The notes: generated from the sequence alone by a model not told the origin. A DNA stretch of 64,000 bases from Bin87 sp965203985 (GCA_965203985.1 CBDBDS010000006.1:62001-126000), one strand, 5' to 3'; shown: positions 8,995 through 19,079, counted from the stretch's first letter. Numbers and translations: made by a program.

Positions 8995-11900
8995 CTATCG
9001 CCAGTCCCGCCAGCCGTGGCGGTAATCGAGGTCCAGCGCCAGCGGCCAGGCCGTTTGAACCGCCACGTTGAGGGTGTCGTCGCGACGGGACACCCGACCC
9101 TCCACCACGACGAGGGAACGGCGCAGCGCGCCCTTGAGCCGTTCCCACTGGGCCGGCCAAACGGCCAGGGGTATCAGCCCGTACTCGTCCTCCAGAGTCA
9201 GGAACACCGCGGCTGCCAGGGGCCGCTGACGCCTGACCACCCGGCCGGCCATGTGCGCCACGTCGCCGTCGCGACAGCTCAGCAGGCCGTCGCTGGTCAG
9301 CACGTCTGATCCCAACTGGGGACGCACCAGCTCCATCACGTGGCCGTCGGGACACAGGCCCAGCATGGCGTATTCGTCCAGCATCCTCTGAGCTTGGGAG
9401 GCCCCGGTTAGAGCAGGCGGAGGATTGGCGGCGGGCAGGGGCAGAGCCAGTTGCCCGCGTCGCACGCCGGACACGTAGCCGGCGCCCACCTGCCACAGGA
9501 CGCTGCGACGGTCGCTGCAGTGGGGCAGCGAGTCCATGGCGCCGGCGCGGGCCAGGTTCTCCAGCGCCTGTCGCGGCAAACCCGACCGCGCCAGCAGGTC
9601 CGACAAATCGGCAAACGGGCCGGCCTCCCGCGCCCGCAGGAGCGTCTCACCCAAGCGATTGTCCACGCCCTTGACGAAGGTCAGCCCCCGGGCGCAGGGT
9701 GTCGTCGCCCTCGGCGGTGCAGAGCAGCTCGGACAAGTTCACGTCGGGATGGGCCACCCGCAGGCCCAACCGGCGGGCGTCCTGCTTGAGCGTATCGAGG
9801 TCCCAGAAGCCCATGGGCTGCTCGTTGAACAGGGCCACGAAGAACTCCAGCGGGTGATACCTCCGCAGCCACGCCATCTGGTAGGCGGTGAAGGCGAATG
9901 CCACGGCGTGGCCCTCGGGAAACATGTAGTGCGGGTTGAACTTGCCGAAGATGACATCGGCGACCTTTTCCGAGACGCCACGCGCGGCAGCGCCGGCGAC
10001 GAACCGCTCCCGGTACTGGGCCACCAGCCGCTGTCCGTCGCGACGGCCGAAGGCGCGGCGCATCCGGTCGGCCTCGGCGGCGGTGAAGCCGCCCACGTCC
10101 ATGCCCAGCTGCACCACCTGGTCCTGGAACATGATCACCCCCAGGGACCGCTCCAACGCGTTTCGCTCCAGGGGATGGTCGTAGTCCCAGGCCATGCCCT
10201 CCCGGCGCCGCAGGAACTCGGCCACACCGTCGTTGGCGCCCACGCCGGGACGCACGGCGGCCACCTCCAGCGCCAGGTCGTAGATGTCCTCCGGCCGCAT
10301 CCGCACGATGGTCTGCATCTGGGCGGCGGACTCCACTTGGAAGACGCCCACGGTGTCGCCCCGTCCCAGGTCGGCGAACACCTCCGGATCCCGGTAATTG
10401 ATGCGGCTCAGGTCGGGCTCGACGCCGGAGCGGTCTCTGACCAGCCGGACGGCCTGCTGCATCTGAGAGAGGGCGCCCAACGCCAGCAGATCAATCTTGA
10501 GCACGCCGGCGTCGTCAATGCTGTCCTTATCCCAGTGGGCCACGTAGCGGCCGCCGATGGCCGAAGGTTGGATGGGCATCAGGTCGGTGAGGGCCGTGGA
10601 CGAAACCAGCATCCCGCCGGGGTGCTGGGCCAACCCCTTGGGAAAGCCGGCCAGTTGTTCCGACAGGGTGAGCAGATCACGCCAGCCGGGCCGGTCGCAA
10701 CGGGCCAGCAGGGTGGGCGAGGCGGACAGCTCCGCCGGGGAATCGGTTTCCAGACCTCGGGCCAGGGCGCCCACCTCGTCGGCGGGCAGGCCCAGAGCCT
10801 TGCCCAGGTCGCGCACGATGCCCCGGGCCTTGTAGGTGGGCATCATCCCGGCCAGGGCGGCGTGGTCCCAGCCCCACTCCTCGATGATGCGCAGGATGAG
10901 CCGCTCCCGGATGTTGCGGGGGAAGTCCAGGTCGATGTCGGGAACGACGGCGGTTTCGGAGGACAGGAAGCGGTCCAGGGCGAGGCCGTACTCCACCGGG
11001 TCAACGTGGGAGAGGCCGATGAGGTAGCCCACCAGCATGGACACCGAGGAACCACGGCCCCGCCCCGGCGGCAGCCATTCCAGGGGAGTTTCCGTGTGGC
11101 CGTAGCCCAGCTCCAGCATGCACTCGCGAGCCAGCTCCACGATGCGGTGATAGACCAGGAAGAATCCGGCCAGTCCGTGTCGGCCGATCAGGTCGAACTC
11201 CTGGTCCAGCCGCTCCTGAACCTTCCGGTCAACCCGCGCGTAGCGCCGGGCCGCCGGCTCCTCGCACAGACGACGCAGCCAGGAATGGGCGTCATAGCCC
11301 GGCGGAACCGGACAGTCGGGGTAGGCGTAACGGCCGGCCAGGTAGTCGGGCAGGCTGAAGCCGGAGCAGCGTTCGGCGATGGCGTGGGTGTTGGCAACGG
11401 CGTCGGGATGGCTACGGAACAGGGCCGCCATCTCCTGTGGGGACTTCAGCCAATACTGGCGGTTCACCTTCAGACTTTCCCGCGCGTCGGACAACGAACG
11501 GTTGAGACGGACTGCGGTCAGCGCGTCATGCAAGCGGCTCCGCTCCCGACCGTGGTACCACGGTTCGTTGGTGGCGACGGTTGCCACATCGCAACGCCCT
11601 GCCAGTTCGCTCAGCCGCTTGTTGCGCGCGGTGTCGCCGTAGGCCAGGTGCTGCTGCAATTCCAGAAAGACCTGAGCACGCCCAAACTGGCCACAGTAAC
11701 GCTCCACCCGGGCTTGTGCCGGCGCCCACTCGCCATCCTGAACCAGCCGCGCCAGTATGCTATCCGGCGCACCCAGCAGGACGAGCAGGCCGTCGGCGTG
11801 GGATTCCATGAAACGGGCGTCCAGAACAGGCTCGGTTCGACCGCCGGTCACGTGGGCCAGGGACACCAGCCGACACAGGTTGGCGTAGTCCTCTCCCGTC

Positions 11901-12160
11901 TCGGCGATGAGGGAAACGATGCCGTCGCCCTCCGGGTCGCGCACGGTCAGATCAACGCCCAGGATGGGCTGAACCCCGGCGTCCCGGCACTGCCGGCTGA
12001 ACTCCAACGCTCCGCAAAGATTGAATGCGTCGGTCAAGCCCAGAGCCGGGTATTCCAGCCCGGCGGCCTGCTGCACCATTTGGGCAACGGAAGACGCCCC
12101 GGCGCCGAAGCTGTACCAACTGTGTCCCCGCAACTCCACGCAATCGGCAACGCGGGTCAC
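8995..12160 (-). pseudogene. dnaE2: DnaE2-type error-prone DNA polymerase III alpha subunit, frameshifted
   Basis: Two frames together make an otherwise complete DnaE2 of about 1,060 residues. The first part (12160 down to about 9690) has an N-terminal PHP domain with eroded metal ligands (RGHSWYS, TDA instead of HxH and TDH) and the polymerase active site VPDIDLDFP. The second part (about 9666 to 8995) has the HhH and OB-fold C-terminus. The switch occurs at a CCCCC run at 9686-9690, where one extra base moves the frame, so it could be a real mutation or an assembly error. The GTG start is one base after the imuB stop. DnaE2 works with ImuB in damage-induced mutagenesis. Confidence 0.85.
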
Positions 12161-12161
12161 G

Positions 12162-13589
12162 TCAGTAACCCTGCCGGAACCAATCGCCGGTGTCCAGATC
12201 GCGGTAAACCGTCAGCAGACCGCCGTCGGTGAGAGCCAGTCGCCAGTAGCGCCGGTTCACCGGCTCCGGCGTCCAACACTCGGTGTCCACCTCCCACCGG
12301 TCAACCACCTGTTCCACCGGCCGCCAATATCTATCACCTGTCTTGACCCGTCGGGGAGCGCCGCCCACGGGCTCAACGGACGCTTTGGCCGGCACATTCA
12401 GTGGCCGCAGCGATGCGTCCAATGCCCACCGTCGCTCCGGCAGCGCGGATCCTGGAACCATGGCCGCCAGCCGCTCCACTCCGGCCACGTCACCGATGTT
12501 CGCCACCCGCTCGCGCTGCCAGATGGTGGCCTGGCGCCCGGTTTCGGCGGTGAGGTCACCGACGGTCAGCGACAGGTCCAGAAGAGGAGCATCGGGCCAG
12601 CGACTGCCGCCGGTGCTGTCCCGAGCGCCCAAGCCGGCCAGCAGGGCGCGGGCCAGGGCTTCCGCTGACCTGGCCGGCTGTCGCAGCGTGCGCTCAAACC
12701 GCCAGTGCCCGCCGGAGAGCAGTTCCCCTTGAAGAGTTGTTTCACCCACGCGGCGCGCTCGCAACGATGCCGAGCGCCACAACCGTTCCGTCAGCGAGTT
12801 CACGCCGGCCTCGATTGCCGGAACCGTGTCCACCGGGAAGGGGAACTCCAGCCGCTCCGAGAGCCGTTCCGGCAACGGAGTGGCAATCACGGGTTCTGGG
12901 TCGATGCCCCGGGCCAATCGCCACACCCTTGTACCTTCCGGCCCCATGAACTCCGCCAACGACGAGGCGAGCGGATTGGCCACGTCGCCCAGGGTATGGA
13001 CGCCGAAATTCTGCAAACGTTCTATGGCGTCGCCGCCAAGAGGCAACCATGACGTTGGCAAAGGCGTCAGCCAGCGGGCCGCGTCGGCAGGAACTTCCTT
13101 CCACCCCTCGGCCTCCGCCCGTGCCGCTGCGCAGTAGGCGGGAAACTTGCCCATCCCGACGCCCAAGCGGGGACGCAGCCACTCTTCACCCGCTGACAGC
13201 AGTGCTTGGACCAGCCCGTCCGTCCCGCCGTATATACCGGCCATGCCCGTCAGGTCCAGGTAGAACACGCCCCAGCCGGACGCTTCAACCGTGGGAACCA
13301 CGTCCCACAGTGCCGCCAAAAGTGCATTGTTGACCTCGGACAGATACCCGGCGTCCACCGGCGGCGTGACGGCGCCAGCGCAGCGGGATAGAGCTGCCGC
13401 GACGCTCTGCCCGGCGGCTACGCCGGCTGCCTCGGCGGAAGCGTCCCGCACGACCGGGCGCTTGTTCCCGCAGGTGGTGATGATCAAAGGCCGGCCAGCC
13501 AGTTCCGGTCGGCGTTGCAGCTCAGCCTTGACCGGCAGGTGGGTGACCAGCAGGCAGCCCGTGATCCTGGAACTCTCGCAGAATTTCAT
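12162..13589 (-). CDS. imuB: ImuB, inactive Y-family polymerase-like mutasome subunit
   Basis: The protein is about 475 residues when started at the ATG at 13589 (MKFCESSRITG); an upstream in-frame extension to 13643 is less likely. The fold follows Y-family polymerases, with fingers/palm, a helix-hairpin region (PLGGDAIERLQNFGVHTLGD) and a C-terminal tail. The catalytic carboxylates are missing, as known for ImuB: CLLVTHLP replaces the DxD strand and GVFYLDLT replaces the DE strand. It links DnaE2 to the replication clamp in the SOS mutasome. The two genes are nearly fused (TGA-C-GTG), implying one operon. I could not confirm a LexA box upstream. Confidence 0.85.
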   Translation of the reverse strand: MKFCESSRITGCLLVTHLPVKAELQRRPELAGRPLIITTCGNKRPVVRDASAEAAGVAAGQSVAAALSRCAGAVTPPVDAGYLSEVNNALLAALWDVVPTVEASGWGVFYLDLTGMAGIYGGTDGLVQALLSAGEEWLRPRLGVGMGKFPAYCAAARAEAEGWKEVPADAARWLTPLPTSWLPLGGDAIERLQNFGVHTLGDVANPLASSLAEFMGPEGTRVWRLARGIDPEPVIATPLPERLSERLEFPFPVDTVPAIEAGVNSLTERLWRSASLRARRVGETTLQGELLSGGHWRFERTLRQPARSAEALARALLAGLGARDSTGGSRWPDAPLLDLSLTVGDLTAETGRQATIWQRERVANIGDVAGVERLAAMVPGSALPERRWALDASLRPLNVPAKASVEPVGGAPRRVKTGDRYWRPVEQVVDRWEVDTECWTPEPVNRRYWRLALTDGGLLTVYRDLDTGDWFRQGY

Positions 13590-13868
13590 GGCAATGATAC
13601 TATTAGCACGCCCGTGCGATCCGCAACGGCTCGCTGTCATCAATCCACCAGCGACCGTATGAATGGCGCGAGCTGAACAGTGACCACCAGCACTCAGCAG
13701 ACAACACGTGGCAGACGCCCCACGCCGCCGGCGCCAATCCGCATCGCCAGCGTCGAAGATGCGTGTGAACGGCTATGCCCTGCACATTGCCTCGGAATCA
13801 GTGGCTCAGTAAAATTACCTACAGAGTTAAGACCGCCTCCACCAGGCAGACGAAAAGGCAGGAGCAGA

Positions 13869-14006
13869 ATGGCCTCGATCACCATCCAAATATCGGGCTA
13901 CCGGTGCGACAGGTGTTCACACACATGGGCTTCCCGCCGGCCGAACGACCCGAAGCCGCGCATTTGCCCCAAGTGCAAATCGCCGCGATGGGACCAGCCC
14001 AATTGA
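13869..14006 (+). CDS. Small zinc-ribbon protein
   Basis: This 45-residue protein begins at an ATG preceded by AGGAG. It has two CxxC knuckles (CDRC and CPKC), about 20 residues apart, with basic loops (RRPNDPKPR). That pattern suggests a zinc-bound rubredoxin-like ribbon. Role unknown; such mini-proteins are often nucleic-acid or protein binders. It is followed by a short hypothetical gene in the same direction. Confidence 0.65.
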   Translation: MASITIQISGYRCDRCSHTWASRRPNDPKPRICPKCKSPRWDQPN

Positions 14007-14063
14007 TCGTGATGACCGGCAAGCGAGAAGCCGCACCGGTAAACACGCCAACAGGAGACCGTC

Positions 14064-14408
14064 ATGGCGACCGCACGGCGACTGAGCGAAGACGCCGAAC
14101 AGAAAGTTGCAGATATAGTTCGGCAGGATCTGAGCAGCAGATTCGGGGACCAGATCACCATCGACGCCATCCGCATCACGCCGGCGGAGGACGAGTTCGG
14201 CGACCCCTACCACCGCATCGAGGTCCTCTACACTGGTGACGGCAACCTCCTCGACCCGGTATGGCTGAACGGATTCCGGCGCCGAAACCAAGACCAACTG
14301 GCCGAATGTGGGGTGGACATCACGTCCGAGTCCTACAGCGACAAGACCGTGGACGGGCCATGGGCGCCCTTAGCCTCCACCATGCCGAGTGGGGAAACCA
14401 GCGGATGA
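14064..14408 (+). CDS. Hypothetical protein of 114 residues
   Basis: AGGAG precedes the ATG at 14064. The protein is acidic and soluble; its middle reads DAIRITPAEDEFGDPYHRIEVLY, which suggests an alpha/beta fold, but I cannot name a family. Its stop overlaps the next tiny ORF as ATGA. Proteins of this size upstream of a small helical partner often form toxin-antitoxin-like or HEPN-type pairs, but that is only an inference from context. Confidence 0.5.
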   Translation: MATARRLSEDAEQKVADIVRQDLSSRFGDQITIDAIRITPAEDEFGDPYHRIEVLYTGDGNLLDPVWLNGFRRRNQDQLAECGVDITSESYSDKTVDGPWAPLASTMPSGETSG

Positions 14409-14497
14409 ACCGGGAGCAATTGCTCGAACTGGCTGAGGCGCTGGCCGGACCGCCATTACACGGAGAAAGCCGATGCCAGCGCTACCCAGCGGGATGA
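14405..14497 (+). CDS. 30-residue remnant coupled to the preceding gene
   Basis: The ATG overlaps the previous stop as ATGA. The peptide starts MNREQLLELAEALAG, a helix start often seen in small HEPN-like partner proteins, and ends after 30 residues at a TGA. It may be the stump of a longer partner gene broken by a frameshift. The 54 bases that follow hold no other start of note. Confidence 0.3.
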   Translation: MNREQLLELAEALAGPPLHGESRCQRYPAG

Positions 14498-14551
14498 AGA
14501 TGAAGAACCAGATGCAGTGAAGCCAAAGCATCGCGCCGCCCCAGGAGCGAG

Positions 14552-14974
14552 ATGAACACGCCTCGAACCATCCACACGCCAGCGCTGCTCTCGCATGAAC
14601 CGGTAGCAGACCTACACCGGCTCAACCCCTGGTGGAACGACGCCCCAGCGCCTGATGCGCCCGGAGACCGCCGCCACCTGAGCGGCCAAGCGCGCAGGCT
14701 CCTCGACAACGGCATAACACCCATCATCGCCGTGAGAGGGAGACAACCAGCCAACGGAAACGCCGTCCATCTGCAGACCATCCATGGCCTGCTCGCTGAG
14801 GGCACGCCTCCGCAGAACGTCATGAGTGTCCAGTTCAACGAGATCCGGTCAACCGAGGGCCTGATTGACCCAATCCTACGGATTGCCACATGGCTGGAGC
14901 GAAACGCCGCCACCGACCTCTTCAACGCCCTGGCTCACCAGGGCCGCCCCGCATACCTGACCAACAAGGGATGA
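14552..14974 (+). pseudogene. Remnant of an AAA-14/DUF4143-type ATPase without Walker A
   Basis: The first about 90 residues match the N-terminal pattern of archaeal-type AAA ATPases (LHRLNPWWND, a helix, then IIAVRG). Where the P-loop should read GxxxxGKT, the sequence reads GRQPANGN, so ATP binding is lost. The frame stays open but turns into a different family's sequence after about residue 115. The rest of the ATPase (Walker B, DUF4143) is missing. It is a 5' fragment fused to downstream debris. Confidence 0.55.
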
Positions 14975-15135
14975 TCATGCCCACCGTGGCTACACTGCTG
15001 AAGGTCGCCAATGCCTTGGGGCTGAGGCTGCGCCTTGAGCCCGTGGAGGATCGCGCACTGGTCGCACAACCAACCCGCGCCGGAGTCTGTCAGCAGGAAT
15101 CGGCCTCTCAACCAAATCGGATCTCAAGGAGATGA
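14971..15135 (+). pseudogene. C-terminal fragment of an XRE/HigA-type antitoxin
   Basis: The fragment reads PTVATLLKVANALGLRLRLEP, the last two helices of a Cro/CI or HigA-like helix-turn-helix domain. The recognition helix is only partly present, in upstream bases (ALAHQGRPAYLTNKG) shared with the ATPase remnant frame. There is no toxin partner nearby. The final codons overlap the methyltransferase start. Confidence 0.5.
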
Positions 15136-15989
15136 CGAAAGTGAACTCAGCTATTGAAGCATGGCGCGAGCAGGTCCTGGCATTTGATCGGGATATGGCA
15201 GATATCCGCATGGAAGGACAGGAGAACGGTCACAGCCGTCCTGTGTTTGCCGCCGGGCCACTGGATCCGTACCGTACCGACGATACCGCGCTCAACGGCC
15301 TCTATAAAGTCGTGGGCGAAGGCGCCGAGGTCCTGGACGTTGGCGGCGGCGCGGGCCGCTTCGCCCTGCCCCTGGCAACGCGCGCCAAGCGGGTGACCGT
15401 AATAGATCCCTCCGCAGAGTCGCTGGATTTGCTAAGAACCCGCGTGGCGGAATTCGGATTTACCAACGTGACCGCCATCCACGAGCGGTGGGAGGAGGTG
15501 GAAGTTCCCTCGGCGGACGTAACCCTCTGCTCCTGGGCGTTGCATCACGTGTTGGACGCCGCGCCGTTCGTAAGGAAGTTGGAAGAACGCGCCAGGGACC
15601 GCGTGGTGATCCTGGAGATGATCGAGACACCAAGTGCGCTATATGCTCCGTTCTACGAGCGCGTGCACGGCAAGAGACTCACGCTGCTGCCGGGCGTCCC
15701 GGAATTGCTGAATCTCCTGTGGGCGATGGATATATTCCCCGATGTGACGATGCTCAGTCCTGAAGTTCCGGTATTGAACGCAGACCGCAGTTCAACGCTG
15801 GAGGACCTTCGACGAAGATTGTTTGTTCAGGAAGGCTCCGATGCAGACGAAAGACTGAGCGCGGCGGCAGATGAATTGCTGGAAGAGTCCAGCCAAGGTC
15901 TGACAGTTAAGGGCGTCAATATGCGGCGGCAGGCGATCATTACGTGGAGGCCGATTCAAAGTGGTTCGAGGAGCGGGGACCCGAACTGA
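15132..15989 (+). CDS. Class I SAM-dependent methyltransferase
   Basis: This is a 285-residue protein (282 from the alternative GTG at 15141, which has AAGGAG nine bases upstream, whereas the ATG at 15132 touches it). The SAM-binding motif I is VLDVGGGAGRF (about residues 69-79), followed by VTVIDPS (motif II) and LCSWALHHV (motif IV region). The C-terminal half may be substrate-specific. The acceptor is unknown; the fold is typical of small-molecule methyltransferases. It stands alone, with an IS630 scrap about 200 bp downstream. Confidence 0.75.
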   Translation: MTKVNSAIEAWREQVLAFDRDMADIRMEGQENGHSRPVFAAGPLDPYRTDDTALNGLYKVVGEGAEVLDVGGGAGRFALPLATRAKRVTVIDPSAESLDLLRTRVAEFGFTNVTAIHERWEEVEVPSADVTLCSWALHHVLDAAPFVRKLEERARDRVVILEMIETPSALYAPFYERVHGKRLTLLPGVPELLNLLWAMDIFPDVTMLSPEVPVLNADRSSTLEDLRRRLFVQEGSDADERLSAAADELLEESSQGLTVKGVNMRRQAIITWRPIQSGSRSGDPN

Positions 15990-16186
15990 TTTGTCAGCCG
16001 ACGAACTACCCGCTGATCGCCGAAGGCCTCCCTGGAATGTGGATGCGCAGGCACTGGAACGTCGTGTGAGCAGGGCTATCGATAGTCGACGCGTTGGTCA
16101 GGTCGTAGACGTTGAGGTAGTCGCCTACGATTTGGATGAAGAAATCACGTCTGATCACGCCCGGGTTGAACCGGCGACTGGTCAAC

Positions 16187-16466
16187 TTACCCAGTCACAG
16201 TCCGGATTTCAACGCCCCGATTTTTGACCAATCGCGCCATCTGGGGCTGGGTGCGGCAGGAGGCAACCGCCAACCTGTGCCTGGGGACCCGTGCCGCAGT
16301 GCGGGACAGAGTGGGCGGTTTCTTCACCGATCTGGCCCACCGTCGGGAAGAAGTCAAGCGACGATGTCGTACCATCCTTCAGGCTCGCGCCGCAGAACTG
16401 ACCGGCAGCGCCCGAGCCGATCTTCCCGGCCAAGCAAATGTAGATTTCACCTTGGCTTCGGTTTAG
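16187..16466 (+). pseudogene. 3' remnant of an IS630-family transposase
   Basis: One frame gives LPSHSPDFNA, the degraded form of the IS630 LPxxSPxLNPIE motif. After a frameshift near 16218 the next frame gives the family C-terminus (WGWVRQEATANLCL ... FFTDLAHRREEVKRRC ... ANVDFTLASV) to a TAG at 16466. Nothing of the 5' half is recognisable in 15990-16186. The stop touches the frame of the sigma factor that follows. Confidence 0.65.
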
Positions 16467-16583
16467 GAAGATGCGGTCGATGTCGCCAAGGACGACCATC
16501 CGGCTGGTGAGGCCGAGGCCGCCATAACGGACGTCCACGCCGTCGAGGCGGACTGGGGCCAGCCAGAGGCGGAGACCGCTGTC

Positions 16584-17963
16584 GTGGACGCCGAGGTTGG
16601 TGACGATCCGGTGGGCTTGTATATGCGTGAGATCGGCCGGGTGGGGCTGCTGACCGCGGCGGAGGAACGGGACCTGGCGTCAAAGATTGAACTGGCCAAT
16701 CATCTGGAGGAGTTGCAGCGGGAGCTGGCCCTGGGCTTGGGCGATGGCGACGGCGTGGATGATGCCAGCGCCGATGGTGAGCCGACGGTTGCGCCCTGGG
16801 AGAAGGCCATGCTGCTGTTGGCCCGCGTTGCCGGCGCCGGACCGACTGCTCGGGCCGTGGCGCGCCACCTGGAGCTGGACGACGCACCCACGCTGGAAGA
16901 CGTGTGTACGCACCCGCGGTTCAGGGACGCCATCGACGGGGTGATGAGCCCCGAGCTGGCGGAGCGGGTGGCCCTGGAACTGGACATGACCGAGGACGAC
17001 GCCCAAGGGCGCATCGTGGCGTTGTCACGGGACACGCGGGCGCTGCCATGGGCGGCGGCGAGAGTTGCCATGGCCCACGTGCCGGTGTGGGCGGAGCTGC
17101 ATCCCGAATGCTCAGGGGATCGGGACCGGTGCACCCTGGCCCTGCTGTCCCGGATGCTGGGGGACCCGTCGCTGAGCCAGCGGATGGAGGCGGTGAATGG
17201 GGAAATCGTCCGACACTTCCAGCGGGCCCGTGAGGCTGGGAAGCAGGCCCACGACCACCTGGCGGAGGCCAACCTGCGGCTGGTGGTCAGCGTGGCGGGG
17301 AAGTACCAGAACCGGGGGATGGCGCTGTTGGACCTGGTCCAGGAGGGCAACCTGGGGCTGATCCGCGGCGTGGAGAGGTTCGACCACCGGCGGGGCTACA
17401 AGTTCAGCACCTACGCCACCTGGTGGATCAGGCAGGCGGTGACCCGGGCCGTGGCCAACGAGGGTCGCACCATACGGATACCGGTGCACGTGGTGGAGAC
17501 CATCAACAAGCTGACGCGCCAGGAACGGATCATGGCGCAGGAGCTGGGACGGGACGCCACGGAGGGTGAATTGGCGGAGGCGTTGGGGATGAGCGTGGAG
17601 AGGATCATGCGGGCGCGGAAGGCGGCCGGGGAGGCGGTGTCGCTGGATCTGCCGTTGGGAGAGGACGGGGATACGTTCCTGGGGGACTTCGTGGAGGACC
17701 GCAACGCGCCGGCGCTGGAGGATGCGGTGTCGGAGAACCTGTTGCGGGAGCAGCTGTGGGAGGCGCTGGATGGGCTGGGGGACCGGGAGAGCCGGGTGCT
17801 GCGGCTGCGCTACGGGCTGGATGACGGCCAGCCGCAGACGCTGGAGGAGGTGGGGAAGGTGTTCGGGGTGACCCGGGAGCGGATCCGGCAGATCGAGGCG
17901 AATGCGATGCGGAAGCTGCGCCAGCCGGCCCGGTCGGCCCGGCTGCGGGATTACCTGGATTGA
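16584..17963 (+). CDS. Primary-type RNA polymerase sigma-70 factor
   Basis: The 459 residues from the ATG at 16584 contain region 1.2 (DPVGLYMREIGRVGLL, about 8-23), a non-conserved insert of roughly 150 residues, region 2 (LRLVVSVAGKYQNRGMALLD ... YKFSTYATWWIRQAV), region 3 and region 4 with the HTH (LEEVGKVFGVTRERIRQIE). This is a SigA/RpoD-type protein. The frame is open upstream to the IS630 remnant at 16466 and reads as a plausible acidic sigma 1.1-like tail, so the N-terminus may have been cut by that element. Whether this is the main sigma factor or an accessory copy cannot be told here. Confidence 0.85.
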   Translation: MDAEVGDDPVGLYMREIGRVGLLTAAEERDLASKIELANHLEELQRELALGLGDGDGVDDASADGEPTVAPWEKAMLLLARVAGAGPTARAVARHLELDDAPTLEDVCTHPRFRDAIDGVMSPELAERVALELDMTEDDAQGRIVALSRDTRALPWAAARVAMAHVPVWAELHPECSGDRDRCTLALLSRMLGDPSLSQRMEAVNGEIVRHFQRAREAGKQAHDHLAEANLRLVVSVAGKYQNRGMALLDLVQEGNLGLIRGVERFDHRRGYKFSTYATWWIRQAVTRAVANEGRTIRIPVHVVETINKLTRQERIMAQELGRDATEGELAEALGMSVERIMRARKAAGEAVSLDLPLGEDGDTFLGDFVEDRNAPALEDAVSENLLREQLWEALDGLGDRESRVLRLRYGLDDGQPQTLEEVGKVFGVTRERIRQIEANAMRKLRQPARSARLRDYLD

Positions 17964-17977
17964 CCGGCGCCGCGGTA

Positions 17978-18259
17978 TCAGCGGGCGCGGTGGCGTCGGG
18001 GGATGATCTGGTAGTCGCGGAGGCCCTCGTTCCAGACGCGGCGGATCACCTCGGCCGGAAGGTCCCTGACCTCCCGCCGCATGGCGAAGCCCACGTCAGG
18101 AGTGCCGGAGAAGGCGAGCTTCACCAGAGAGGTCTCGTCGGTGGTGATCTCCACGCGGAGGTCCGCGTCGGCCCTGAGCTCCTCGATGAGGTTCACCAGC
18201 CGGTCCAGGGCGTCGGCCAGGGCCAGCTCGGTGACGATGGGTTTCCGCTGTTCCGGCAT
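17978..18259 (-). CDS. Hypothetical protein of 93 residues
   Basis: The most likely start is an ATG at 18259 (MPEQRKPIV) preceded by GGGGAGG; the longer open frame upstream has poor protein character. The product is a small alpha/beta protein with an acidic helix (ELALADALDRLVNLIEELRAD) and a basic tail (IIPRRHRAR). It converges on the sigma factor gene with 14 bases between stops. No family assigned. Confidence 0.55.
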   Translation of the reverse strand: MPEQRKPIVTELALADALDRLVNLIEELRADADLRVEITTDETSLVKLAFSGTPDVGFAMRREVRDLPAEVIRRVWNEGLRDYQIIPRRHRAR

Positions 18260-18397
18260 GGGCCGCCTCCCCGGCGGAAGGTCTGCGGTGAGATCACCCA
18301 TAGTGCCACGGGCATCGAAACGTCCCGCCTGGCTCACTGTGCCACAGCGGAACGCCGGTTCCAATCTTGGGTGCGGCGATCGGGCCGGAGGCAGGGG

Positions 18398-18643
18398 ATG
18401 GAGCCGAAGGACCTCCGAGTGACCAACAGAGCGGTCAAGAGGGTCAAGGGACCGGAGGAAGGCAGCAACGTGGGCTGGCGGATTACCATCAGGCCAGACG
18501 GCAGCGGCGACGTTACGGTGGTGCCGCCCATCACCAGGGACTGCGATGACGCCGGCCCCGTTTGTGCATCGAGTCAACCGTGTTGTTGTGAACACGCCGG
18601 GCGGCGCATCGCAATCATACGGCCGCAACCACATTTCCGATAG
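18398..18643 (+). pseudogene. Scrap of a repetitive surface-protein domain
   Basis: The segment GWRITIRPDGSGDVTVVPP followed by TRDCDDAGPVC resembles a repeated motif found in large bacterial Calx-beta/FN3-like adhesins (W-R-x-T-V-x-P-D ... DVTV-P-x-T-x-D-C-x-A-x-G-A-x-C). Only this piece is present; the rest of the open frame is not domain-like. It is probably the remains of a lost adhesin gene. Assignment is from recalled pattern only. Confidence 0.35.
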
Positions 18644-18878
18644 GCAACGTGGCGTCACCACCCCCGGCCAGTCGGCAATAGTATCTTTGCAACCGTAGCA
18701 AACCACGCCAGAGCGTGGCGGAGCGCGGCCACGTTGACGAGTCAGCAAAGGTTGGCGTAAAAGGGTCTGCCGCTCCCGGGGCGACCCGTTCCCAGCAGCA
18801 AACCAGACCGCGATGCCGCTGGGGAAGTCCTTGCTCCGGCCGGCGTTATACCCACCTCGACCGGAAGGAGTGATGATT

Positions 18879-19079
18879 ATGGAATGGCCCCTGCAAGCTT
18901 ACTCGGTGAAGCTCAAGCGGAAGGTCGACATCGCCGAGGACTCCATGGAGTTGGTCACGATGAAGAACGGCCGCCACGCCGTCAGGGGCGTAGCCGTGGA
19001 GGATCAGAGCATCAACGTGTTCCGTATCCTGGGCAACGCTGAAGTTGACGAAGTGCGGACGAAATTGGGCGGCAAGTAA
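18879..19079 (+). CDS. DUF5679-like protein that has lost all zinc-binding cysteines
   Basis: The 66 residues from the ATG at 18879 have GGAAGGAG eight bases upstream; an ATG at 18873 is too close to it. The sequence aligns with the DUF5679 zinc ribbon encoded at 25129-25323 around the shared core VTMKNGR, but every Cys of that paralogue is replaced: C12 by Ser9, C15 by Leu12, C40 by Ala39 and C43 by Asp42. The length, core and ending FRILG are kept. It cannot bind zinc in the family's way, so it is either repurposed or decaying. Function unknown. Confidence 0.65.
   Translation: MEWPLQAYSVKLKRKVDIAEDSMELVTMKNGRHAVRGVAVEDQSINVFRILGNAEVDEVRTKLGGK

Noticed and set aside
9536..12232. An 898-codon open frame on the plus strand
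   Set aside because: It is the exact antisense of dnaE2; composition (Gly/His/Gln/Val-rich) and lack of any motif show it is a by-product of high GC at third positions.
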